Positions 43,412 through 50,387 of a stretch of 50,387 bases of DNA are shown here, in pieces (the stretch's first letter is position 1; each line of letters opens with the position of its first letter). The notes under the pieces were generated by a model. It was not told the origin of the DNA. It saw nothing but the letters and a program-made list of their open reading frames with translations, and searched no databases. The stretch is from assembly GCA_004210455.1 (NCBI GenBank), contig SEFA01000047.1, forward strand, positions 1 through 50,387, in the 5' to 3' direction. Source of the stretch: Rubrivivax sp. Lineage in GTDB: Bacteria > Pseudomonadota > Gammaproteobacteria > Burkholderiales > Burkholderiaceae_C. The translations under genes were made by a program, and so were the position numbers.

Positions 43412-44320
43412 ATGATCAGAAGCGACAAACTCACCGCCCGCAACTTCCCCACCGCGCAGGAGGAAGCCCAGCAGCAGGCCGCCTCCGACGCGGCCTTCGA
43501 CGCCAATCCCCCGGCGGCCTACCAGCTCGCATTCACCGACACCGACTTCCTGGTGCGGCCCGAGCTTCGCCCGGTGCGCATGCAACTCGAGCTACTGAAA
43601 CCCGAGTTGATCCAGCAGGAACTGAACATCCAGTCGACGGTGGTGATCTTCGGCAGCGCCCGCATCGCGGACCGCGAAGCGGCGCAAGCGGCGGTCGACG
43701 CCGCTCGCGCGGCGAATGACAAGGCCGCGGTGCAGCGCGCCGAGCGTCGCCTGGTGATGAGCGGCTACTACGAGGAAGCGCGCCGGTTCGCGCGGCTGGT
43801 CACCGAGACGACCAAGGACTTCGCTCATCCGCTGTACGTCGTCACCGGCGGCGGACCCGGCATCATGGAAGCGGGCAACCGCGGCGCGCATGAAGCCGGC
43901 GGCCGCAGCATCGGCCTGAACATCGTGCTGCCGCACGAGCAGCGCCCGAACCAGTACATCACGCCGGAACTCTGCTTCCGCTTCCACTACTTCGGGCTGC
44001 GCAAGATGCACTTCCTGATGCGGTCGGTGGCGCTGGCGGCCTTCCCCGGCGGCTACGGGACGCTGGACGAGCTGTTCGAGACGCTGACGCTGATCCAGAC
44101 CGGCAAATGCCGTCGGCGTCCCATCCTGCTGTTCGGACGCGACTTCTGGTCGCGACTGATCGACTTCGAGCTGCTGATCGACACCGGCATGATCAGCCCC
44201 GGCGACGAGCAGCTCTTCCACTACGTTGAAACCGCGGACGAGGCCTGGGGCCTGCTGATGAAGGAATACGACATCGGCGGCACCGCGAACGGCTCGAACA
44301 ACGGCGCCAACGGCACCTGA
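43412..44320 (+). CDS. LOG-family Rossmann protein
   Basis: TIGR00730/LOG-family protein (nucleotide 5'-monophosphate phosphoribohydrolase type), soluble, 302 residues. It carries TVVIFGSARIADREAA, GGGPGIMEAGNRGAHEAGG and the family signature PGGYGTLDELFE. Relatives hydrolyse AMP- or cytokinin-type nucleotides; the substrate here is unknown. It is of the longer class, with a charged N-terminal extension (about 70 residues) and an Asn/Gly-rich C-terminal tail. It lies between moeB and the arginase gene. Confidence 0.9.
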   Translation: MIRSDKLTARNFPTAQEEAQQQAASDAAFDANPPAAYQLAFTDTDFLVRPELRPVRMQLELLKPELIQQELNIQSTVVIFGSARIADREAAQAAVDAARAANDKAAVQRAERRLVMSGYYEEARRFARLVTETTKDFAHPLYVVTGGGPGIMEAGNRGAHEAGGRSIGLNIVLPHEQRPNQYITPELCFRFHYFGLRKMHFLMRSVALAAFPGGYGTLDELFETLTLIQTGKCRRRPILLFGRDFWSRLIDFELLIDTGMISPGDEQLFHYVETADEAWGLLMKEYDIGGTANGSNNGANGT

Positions 44321-44362
44321 TCCGGCCCTCCGGGGCCTTCCGCAAGCAAGAGAGGTTGGACC

Positions 44363-45283
44363 ATGACCGCAGCACGACACGTGAGCCTGATCGGTGCTCC
44401 CACCGACGTGGGGGCCGGCGCCCGGGGCGCCAGCATGGGACCGGAGGCCCTGCGGGTCGCCGGTCTCGCCGAGGCGCTGCGGGCGCACGGCGTCGAGGTC
44501 AAGGACTGCGGCAACTTGGTGGGCCCGTCCAACCCCTGGCAGCCGCCGACCGAGGGCTACCGCCACCTCGACGAGGTGACGGCCTGGAACCAGGCGGTGC
44601 ACGACGCCGTCTACGCGGAGCTCAACGCCGGGCGCATGTCCGTCCTGCTCGGCGGCGACCACTGCCTCGGGCTGGGATCGATCGCCGCGGTGGCCCACCA
44701 CTGCCGTGACACCGGCAAGAAGCTGCGCGTGCTGTGGCTGGACGCGCATGCCGACTTCAACACCAGCAAGCTCACGCCCAGCGGCAACATCCACGGCATG
44801 CCGGTGGCGTGCCTGTGCGGCTACGGCCCGCAGGAGCTGATCGGGATCGGCGGCAAGGTGCCCGCGATCGATCCGAAGTGGATCCGCCAGATCGGCATCC
44901 GCAGCGTCGACGAAGGCGAGAAGCGCTTCGTGCACGAGGTCGGCCTCGAAGTCTTCGACATGCGCTACATCGACGAGATGGGCATGCGCCACACCATGGA
45001 GCTGGCGCTGGCCACGATGGACGCCAACACCCATCTGCATGTGAGCTTCGACGTCGACTTCCTCGATCCAGACGTCGCGCCCGGCGTCGGCACCACGATT
45101 CCCGGCGGGCCGACCTACCGCGAAGCGCAGCTGTGCATGGAAATGATCGCGGACACGGGCCGCCTGGGCTCGCTGGACATCATGGAACTCAACCCCGCGC
45201 TGGACGTCCGCAACAAGACGGCGCTGGTGGCGGTGGACCTGGTGGAGTCGCTGTTCGGCAAGTCCACGTTGATGCGCAAGTGA
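44363..45283 (+). CDS. rocF: Arginase
   Basis: Hydrolyses arginine to ornithine and urea. The ureohydrolase metal sites are GGDHCLGLGSI, WLDAHADFNTS and SFDVDFLDPDVAPG, all intact. The start VSLIGAPTDVGAGARGASMG is characteristic of arginase (not agmatinase). 306 residues. GAGAGG precedes ATG 44363. No urease or ornithine genes are in the window. Confidence 0.95.
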   Translation: MTAARHVSLIGAPTDVGAGARGASMGPEALRVAGLAEALRAHGVEVKDCGNLVGPSNPWQPPTEGYRHLDEVTAWNQAVHDAVYAELNAGRMSVLLGGDHCLGLGSIAAVAHHCRDTGKKLRVLWLDAHADFNTSKLTPSGNIHGMPVACLCGYGPQELIGIGGKVPAIDPKWIRQIGIRSVDEGEKRFVHEVGLEVFDMRYIDEMGMRHTMELALATMDANTHLHVSFDVDFLDPDVAPGVGTTIPGGPTYREAQLCMEMIADTGRLGSLDIMELNPALDVRNKTALVAVDLVESLFGKSTLMRK

Positions 45284-45629
45284 GGGGCACCCGGTGACGT
45301 GCCAATGACGTACCGACGACGCACCAGTCTCATACCGGTGACGGCGACGGGGGACGCTCGAAGCGAGACTTGCGTCACACCCGACTCGTTGGATCACTTT
45401 CCGACAGCGATGGTTGCGATAACAAGCAGAATGCGGTGGACTCCTCCCCGAATCGGGGAACTCTCTAGGGCGATGGCCACGATCCGTGAACTGGCACACG
45501 GATGGAAACTGACAGAATCGTGTCCAATTGATACCCAGGGACGGCACAGAGGCCCGACATCGGAACGCATCGCGCCGAGGTCATAGCAGCCCGTCGTACA
45601 CCCGCGATGCACGAACGAATCCTTCAACC
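45284..45629. other. Gene-free, lower-GC stretch before SCPU gene
   Basis: 346 bp with visibly lower G+C than the surrounding genes. I see no coding frame with credible composition or ribosome site. A small hairpin TCCCCG-AAT-CGGGGA lies at 45445-45459. It may hold the promoter of the pilin gene, but no clear -35/-10 or -24/-12 pair was found. Confidence 0.6.
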
Positions 45630-46157
45630 ATGTTGTCTCGTCTGACTTCAGTGATTTCGCGAACGGTGGCCATCGCCGCGGCCATCGTTGGCGCCGTCTC
45701 CACCAGTTATGCGGCCTCCCCGACGACCGGGTCCGGCACCTTCCAGGTCGGCGCCACCATCCTGGTTGCCTGCAACATCACCGGCAGCACGCTGACCTTC
45801 GGCGGATCCATCGATCCGCTGCAGACACCCGGTCCGGTGGATGCGTCGACCGCGCTCAACCTCACCTGCACGAAGACCACGCCTTATAGCGTCTCCCTGA
45901 GCGCGGGTGCCAACGCAGGCAATGCGTCGGCCTTCGGCTCGCGCGTGATGAAGAGCGGCAACAACAACCTGCCGTACCAGCTGTACCTCGACGCCGGTCG
46001 CACCCAGGTCTGGGGCGACGGCAACGGCAGCGGCGTGTATACCGGCACGGGCACCGGCAGCCAGCAGCAGCTGACCGTCTACGGCCGGATGCCGTCGCTG
46101 AATGGCATCGTGCCCGGCAATTACTCCGACACGGTCACGCTGACCATCACCTACTGA
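45630..46157 (+). CDS. Spore coat U domain (Csu-type) pilin
   Basis: Secreted SCPU-domain protein like the CsuA/B-type archaic chaperone-usher pilins. Signal peptide of about 28 residues (VAIAAAIVGAVSTSYA, then ASPTT). The body begins GTFQVGATILVACNI, with a Cys pair (CNI... LTCT) for a disulfide, and ends in a donor-strand-like YSDTVTLTITY. 175 residues. ATG 45630 starts the signal peptide. No chaperone, usher or other Csu subunit is adjacent, so it is a solitary gene. Its 3' end overlaps the convergent panE-like gene by 11 bp. Confidence 0.88.
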   Translation: MLSRLTSVISRTVAIAAAIVGAVSTSYAASPTTGSGTFQVGATILVACNITGSTLTFGGSIDPLQTPGPVDASTALNLTCTKTTPYSVSLSAGANAGNASAFGSRVMKSGNNNLPYQLYLDAGRTQVWGDGNGSGVYTGTGTGSQQQLTVYGRMPSLNGIVPGNYSDTVTLTITY

Positions 46158-47076
46158 TCTCCGCCAGCTTCACCAGCGTGTGAAGCACGCGGTTGGCGGG
46201 CGTGGGCACGCCCAGCACCTCGCCGCGGCGCACGAGAAAGCCGTTCAGGTGATCGATCTCCGTGCGCTTGCCTCGGCCCATGTCCTGCGCGGTTGACGAG
46301 AGCTGCCCCGGCATCGTCTCCGCGATCTTGCGCACGGCCTGGCGCACGTCCCCCAGGAGCGTCACGCCATCCGCCGCGGCCACCGCCAGGCCCTCGTCGA
46401 CGAGCTGGTCCATCACCGCCCACACGCCCTCCCCCTTCACCAGCTCCCCATAGGGTTGCTGCGCCAGCGCCGAGAGCGCGTTGTAGGCGCAATTGATCAG
46501 CAGCTTGGACCAGAGCGCGCCCCGCACGTTGTCAGACACCTCGGTGGGCACGCCCGCCGCGATCAGCGCCCGCGCGACACGCTCGGCGCCGGGCGCCGGC
46601 TCGATCACCAGTTCCCCGCGCCCGTGATGCTTCACGTGGCCGGGTCCGGCCATCTCCGTCGCGACGTAGACCACCGCCGCCGAGACCGGCGGAGGGACCG
46701 TCGCGCGCAGCCGTTCGGCGTTGTCGACGCCGTTCTGCATCGACAGCAGCAGCGTGTCCGCGCCGATGTACGGCGCCAGCGCCTGGGCCGCCGACACCGT
46801 GTCGGTCGACTTCACGCAGAACAGCACCACCTGCGCGCCGCGCGCCGCCGAAGGCTCGGTGTCGGCACGCAGACGGATCTGCTCATCGAACATCCGTGTC
46901 TCCATGCGCAGACCGCGGTCCCGGATCGCTTCCACATGACCCGGGCGGCCGATCAGCGTCACGTCATGGCCGGCGCGCGCCAGCATGCCGCCGAAGAAGC
47001 AGCCCACCGCGCCGGCGCCCATCACGGCGACCTGGAGCGGCGTCTGCGAGGAAGCGGTGTTGTCGATGGCGGTCAT
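46147..47076 (-). CDS. panE: 2-dehydropantoate 2-reductase
   Basis: NADPH-dependent ketopantoate reductase of pantothenate synthesis. The Rossmann motif is VAVMGAGAVGCFFGGMLARAGH (glycines around residues 18-28), with FCVKSTDT and SMQNGVDNAERL. The catalytic Lys lies in LWSKLLINCAYNALSAL, followed by RGKRTEIDHLNGF. 309 residues, soluble. It overlaps the upstream DUF429 gene by 4 bp (ATGA) and the convergent pilin gene by 11 bp. Several panE paralogs are usual in such genomes, so the in vivo substrate is not certain. Confidence 0.92.
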   Translation of the reverse strand: MTAIDNTASSQTPLQVAVMGAGAVGCFFGGMLARAGHDVTLIGRPGHVEAIRDRGLRMETRMFDEQIRLRADTEPSAARGAQVVLFCVKSTDTVSAAQALAPYIGADTLLLSMQNGVDNAERLRATVPPPVSAAVVYVATEMAGPGHVKHHGRGELVIEPAPGAERVARALIAAGVPTEVSDNVRGALWSKLLINCAYNALSALAQQPYGELVKGEGVWAVMDQLVDEGLAVAAADGVTLLGDVRQAVRKIAETMPGQLSSTAQDMGRGKRTEIDHLNGFLVRRGEVLGVPTPANRVLHTLVKLAEISR

Positions 47077-48038
47077 GGCGTCATCCTCGCGATGGGCATG
47101 TCGGTGAATGGGGCGCAGACGATCCAGCCCTCCAGCGGATCCATGCCGGCGGGCAGGCCGTAGTCCGGGCGCGCATCGGCCCAGGCCGCCTGCATCAGGC
47201 ACAGCACCGCATCGAGCTTGTCGCCGCTGCCGTCGTCGGCCAGTTCGTCCCGCTGCGCGTGGCTCAGCCTCAGGCGCAGGCCCAATCGGCTGCGGCCCTG
47301 TTCCAGCGCCTCTATCATGTCCTTGCGGGCGATCAGACGCTCGGGCGTCTGCCTGGCGCGATCGTCGCTCTTGTAGCTGCGGGAGCCGATCAACTCGCGC
47401 GCCAGCAGTCCCGGGTAGGCCTCCAGCGCCACGCGCGTCGCATCTCCGGCATGAAGCCCCGGGAGATGCACGCCCGCCGTCAACAGGCGCGGCACGCCGG
47501 CATGCAGCATGTAGGCCACGGGCGGGTTGACCCACTTCATGCTCGGCGAGGAGCCGGCGGGACCGTCGCAGGCGCGGTGCGCGAATTTGCCACCGACCGG
47601 ACGCGCGTCGCAGAACGCGGCGAAGGTGTCCCGGATCTCGGCGCGCGAGAGGCTCGCGTAATGCGCGATCAACGGCGCCCACGCGGTCGGCCAGCCCAGT
47701 GCCTCGATCAGCTCGCGCGGCAACCCGAACGGCAGGTCGAAACCGCCCAGCCACGGCCCCGGTTCCGAGAGCCAGTCCTCGAAGGCGTCCAGCGAGGTCA
47801 GCGCCTTCTGGCGTTCCAGCTTCACGACGCCGCCTTGCCGGCGCCCGAACGCCAGACGGATGGGCTTGCGGGCGGTCGGCGCGCTGGTGAAGTCGACGCC
47901 CACCAGGGCTCGATCCACCGCCGCCACCGTCCCGATCGACGAGCCGCCCTCCCGGGGAATGGGGATCGTCCCCGTCGCCGGGGACGGCGGTTCGCCGGCA
48001 CGGCCGGATGCGCGTGGCGCTTTCGAGACTTTTGGCAT
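47073..48038 (-). CDS. DUF429 family protein (predicted nuclease)
   Basis: 321-residue protein of the DUF429 family, predicted RNase-H-like nuclease fold. Key segments are LVGVDFTSAPTARKPI (first acidic residue), GGFDLPFGLPRELIEALGWP, VALEAYPGLLARELIG and the late acidic DKLDAVLCLMQAAW. Start ATG 48038 is chosen; ATG 48056 is possible. A Pro/Arg-rich N-terminal extension of about 35 residues precedes the domain. Divergent from the diguanylate cyclase gene and translationally coupled to panE. Confidence 0.82.
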   Translation of the reverse strand: MPKVSKAPRASGRAGEPPSPATGTIPIPREGGSSIGTVAAVDRALVGVDFTSAPTARKPIRLAFGRRQGGVVKLERQKALTSLDAFEDWLSEPGPWLGGFDLPFGLPRELIEALGWPTAWAPLIAHYASLSRAEIRDTFAAFCDARPVGGKFAHRACDGPAGSSPSMKWVNPPVAYMLHAGVPRLLTAGVHLPGLHAGDATRVALEAYPGLLARELIGSRSYKSDDRARQTPERLIARKDMIEALEQGRSRLGLRLRLSHAQRDELADDGSGDKLDAVLCLMQAAWADARPDYGLPAGMDPLEGWIVCAPFTDMPIARMTP

Positions 48039-48149
48039 GCCTGCGACTGTATCCATCGTCCACTGGGGCGAGCCGCCATTGACGTGCGCTATGCGGCGGC
48101 GAATGCTGTGACCATCGAGGTCGACGACATCGACGGAGGAGAGTCCGCC

Positions 48150-49832
48150 TTGTTCCAACGCGAGCTGGCGCGAGCCCTGCACCTGAGCCGTCGCGGCGCG
48201 TACCGCGACGCGACCGATGCCCTGGAGCTGTCCCTGGTGGCCGCCGACACGGTGCGGGACCGCGCGCGGGCGCTGATCCTCATCGCCCACAACCTGCCGA
48301 GGCAGGGAGACCTCCAGGGCGCGCTGCGGCGCGCGAGCGAGGCCGCCGCGCTGGTCCGACTGATCGACGGTCCCGACCAGGATGGCTGGACGGCCGAGGC
48401 CCTCACCGAGCTCTGCTACGTCTACGCGCAGTTCCAGATGGGGCGGGACGCCATGCAGGCCGGCTGGCAGGCGCTGGCGGCCGCCCGACGCGCCGAGGAT
48501 GCCGCGCGCGAAGCCTGGGCGCTGAACCGGCTCGCGGTCGCCTTCGCGGTTTCGGACCAGGTCGAACAGGCGTGCCAGCACACCCTGCAGGCGCTGGAGA
48601 TCGCCCAGCAGCAGGCGCCGGGCGAGCGCGAACTGCTGCTGTCGTGCCTGAACAACCTCGCCCATTTCTGGCTGCAGGCGCATGCGGAGGCGATCCGTGA
48701 CGAGGACCGGACGGCGGCCGCCGAGGCGCTTGCGCAGGCCGGGCCCTATGCGGTGCGTGCGGCCGCCCTGGTCCGGGAGGAAGGCAACCCCTTCCTGGTC
48801 GTCGTGTCGCTGTCCAATCTGGTCGAGTTGCAGCTCGGGACCGGCGCGATCGATGAGGCGCTCGGAATCGCCGATGAATACGAGCGTCTGGCGCAACGGC
48901 ACGGCTATGCGGGCATGGTCCTGCAGGCGCGGGCGCAGCGGGCCCTGCTGCAGCTCAAGCGCGACGACACCGCCGGCGCGCAGGACGCGCTGCCGGCGCT
49001 GGAAACACTCCAGGACCTGGTCGGCCAGCAATCGCCGCAATCGCTGCCCGCGCGCCTGCGGCGTCAGCTCACGCTGGCGATCTATCGGGGCTACAAGCTG
49101 CGCGGCGATGCGGTGCGGGCCCTGGCCGCGCACGAACAGCTCACCGTCCTGGAGCGCCAGTCTGCGCGCAGCGCGATGGCGCTGCAGACCGAGGCCATGC
49201 TGATCCGCCAGGAGTTCCAGCAGGCGCAGGCGCGTGCCGAGCACGCGATGCAGGACCTGCGGCGCGAGCGCGAACGCGCGGACCTCGCCGAACAGGAGCA
49301 GCAGCGCCTGCGTCGCCAGGCCGCGGAGCTCGGACGCATGGCGCATGAAGACGCGCTCACGGGCCTCAACAACCGCCGGCACGCCGAGTTCGCGCTGCCG
49401 CTCCTGCTGGAACGGGCGAGGCAGGAAGACAAGCCGATCTCCCTGGGGCTGCTCGACATCGACCACTTCAAGCAGGTCAACGACGCCTTCGGACACGGTG
49501 TCGGTGACCAGGCGCTGCAGAAGGTCGCGCAGGTGCTGCGGCGCCAGCTGCGCAGCGCGGACCTGCTGGCGCGGGTCGGCGGCGAGGAGTTCATGCTCGT
49601 CTTCGTCGGCGTCCCGCCGGAGCGCGCGCAGGACATCTGCGAGCGGCTGCGCGGCGCCATCGCCAGCCACGACTGGGGCGAACTGGCGGCGGGGCTGCAG
49701 GTCACGGTCTCCATCGGACTGGCGGCGGGCGAGGCGCCCGCCAAGCCGTCCCTGCTGGTCGAGACCGCCGACCAGGCGCTCTACGCCGCGAAACACGCGG
49801 GGCGCAACCGCGTGCAGGTCATGGGTTGCTGA
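48150..49832 (+). CDS. TPR-GGDEF diguanylate cyclase
   Basis: Makes the second messenger cyclic di-GMP. The N-terminal about 370 residues are alpha-helical TPR-like repeats (ALILIAHNLPRQGDLQGALR, ALNRLAVAFAVSDQVEQACQ), then a coiled coil (about 340-400), then a GGDEF domain. The active-site motif is GGEEF (477-481), with an inhibitory I-site RSAD exactly five residues before it. The domain starts DALTGLNNRRHAEF. No membrane helix. 560 residues from TTG 48150, chosen for its strong GGAGGA site; GTG 48108 is the alternative. It probably senses a soluble or protein partner through the TPR part. Confidence 0.9.
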   Translation: MFQRELARALHLSRRGAYRDATDALELSLVAADTVRDRARALILIAHNLPRQGDLQGALRRASEAAALVRLIDGPDQDGWTAEALTELCYVYAQFQMGRDAMQAGWQALAAARRAEDAAREAWALNRLAVAFAVSDQVEQACQHTLQALEIAQQQAPGERELLLSCLNNLAHFWLQAHAEAIRDEDRTAAAEALAQAGPYAVRAAALVREEGNPFLVVVSLSNLVELQLGTGAIDEALGIADEYERLAQRHGYAGMVLQARAQRALLQLKRDDTAGAQDALPALETLQDLVGQQSPQSLPARLRRQLTLAIYRGYKLRGDAVRALAAHEQLTVLERQSARSAMALQTEAMLIRQEFQQAQARAEHAMQDLRRERERADLAEQEQQRLRRQAAELGRMAHEDALTGLNNRRHAEFALPLLLERARQEDKPISLGLLDIDHFKQVNDAFGHGVGDQALQKVAQVLRRQLRSADLLARVGGEEFMLVFVGVPPERAQDICERLRGAIASHDWGELAAGLQVTVSIGLAAGEAPAKPSLLVETADQALYAAKHAGRNRVQVMGC

Positions 49833-49837
49833 CCCGT

Positions 49838-49881
49838 TTCAGGCCTGCAGTTCAGGTCTGCAGTTCAGGCCAGTAGTTCAG
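49838..49881. repeat. 13-bp tandem repeat between convergent genes
   Basis: TTCAGGCCTGCAG, TTCAGGTCTGCAG and TTCAGGCCAGTAG at 49838, 49851 and 49864, then a partial TTCAG. They fill the gap between the diguanylate cyclase stop and the chemoreceptor stop. Confidence 0.85.
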
Positions 49882-49901
49882 ACCCGCCCGGTCAGCCGGG
49901 C

Positions 49902-50387
49902 TCAGCTCAGCTTGAACACCGCCACCGATTGGGCCAGTGCATCGGCCTGATGCTGCAGGCTCTGCGCGGCGGCGGCGGATTCCTCGACCAGCGCGGCGTT
50001 CTGCTGCGTCATCTGGTCGAGCTGCGAAATCGCCGAGCCGATCTGATTGATGCCGCCGCTCTGTTCTGCGGTCGCGTGGCTGATCTCCGCCACGATGCGC
50101 GACACGCGCGAGATCGAGTCGGAGATCTCGTTGATCGTCTCGCCGGCGCGCCCCACGAGCGCCGCGCCGCTGGAGACGCTCTCCCCGCTCGCGGTGATCA
50201 GCTGCTTGATCTCCTTCGCGGCCTCGGCGCTGCGCTGCGCCAGCGAGCGCACCTCGCTCGCCACCACCGCGAAGCCGCGGCCCTGCTCGCCGGCGCGCGC
50301 CGCTTCGACGGCGGCGTTGAGCGCGAGGATGTTGGTCTGGAAGGCGATCCCGTCGATGGTGCCGATGATGTCGCCGATGCGCGCCGA
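49902..50387 (-). CDS. Methyl-accepting chemotaxis protein (C-terminal part)
   Basis: Partial gene, cut by the right edge; only the last 161 codons are present. The hairpin tip [20 protein letters not shown] and [20 protein letters not shown] match the highly conserved receptor signalling domain. The tail [20 protein letters not shown] and FKLS end is like the chemoreceptor at 24679, suggesting paralogs. An internal ATG could be misread as the start, but the frame is open to the edge. Confidence 0.93.
   Translation of the reverse strand, partial: SARIGDIIGTIDGIAFQTNILALNAAVEAARAGEQGRGFAVVASEVRSLAQRSAEAAKEIKQLITASGESVSSGAALVGRAGETINEISDSISRVSRIVAEISHATAEQSGGINQIGSAISQLDQMTQQNAALVEESAAAAQSLQHQADALAQSVAVFKLS

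Noticed and set aside
45394-45627. Short reading frames in the 45284-45629 gap
   Set aside because: No ribosome site, no family resemblance, and composition does not favour any frame.

Overview
The window is about 68-70% G+C, gene-dense chromosomal DNA of a betaproteobacterium, most likely from order Burkholderiales and close to the Roseateles/Mitsuaria/Rubrivivax group. The basis is the petABC-sspA-sspB block, a DUF1631 protein, DUF3297, a DciA/DUF721 gene divergent from secA, and two PEP-CTERM (exosortase-sorted) proteins. The genus is an inference. I see no rRNA, prophage, insertion sequence or CRISPR array. The left edge may cut, and the right edge does cut, a gene.

Layout. 1-2010: LytS/LytTR two-component system. 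2017-3971 (minus): a type-I-secretion-like Ig-domain protein broken by one frameshift near 3495. 4213-6054: glnS. 6106-6627 (minus): an orphan protein with Phe-Asn-Gly tandem repeats. 6892-15838: a seven-gene operon-like array comprising a membrane fusion protein, ABC ATPase, TolC-type outer membrane factor, two MacB/FtsX permeases, a sigma-54-dependent response regulator and its histidine kinase. It is preceded by an almost ideal -24/-12 promoter and several TGTCCG sites. 15842-17612: small conserved or orphan genes and a methyltransferase. 17617-23981 (minus): SUI1/YciH, an S9 peptidase, a dihydrouridine synthase, a YgjP-type metallopeptidase and an M3 oligopeptidase. 24003-26223: a 2Fe-2S ferredoxin and a chemoreceptor. 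26333-27427 (minus): a protein made of two FxDxF PEP-CTERM units, with one complete sorting signal in its middle. 27644-30995: secA and divergent dciA-like gene. 31073-31756 (minus): a DVUA0089-type PEP-CTERM protein behind a -24/-12 promoter. 32023-32098: tRNA-Thr(UGU). 32186-36387 (minus): sspB, sspA, petC, petB, petA. 36608-39586: mscL and a DUF1631 protein. 39611-41388 (minus): pdxA and Nif3. 41387-45283: HtrA-type protease, MoeB, LOG-family protein, arginase. 45630-46157: a solitary spore-coat-U pilin. 46147-48038 (minus): ketopantoate reductase and DUF429. 48150-49832: a TPR diguanylate cyclase. 49902 to the right edge: the end of a second chemoreceptor.

How it fits together. Housekeeping modules (bc1 complex, Sec ATPase, SspAB, GlnRS, PdxA) alternate with accessory modules. 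The three most notable are (i) the sigma-54-controlled ABC efflux array that carries its own NtrC-type regulator pair, (ii) two PEP-CTERM proteins, one a tandem fusion with an internal sorting signal and one with its own sigma-54 promoter, and (iii) recurrent short tandem repeats (6, 9 and 13 bp) in linkers and gene boundaries, including a nine-run G-quadruplex candidate. All functional calls come from reading motifs; no database search was possible.
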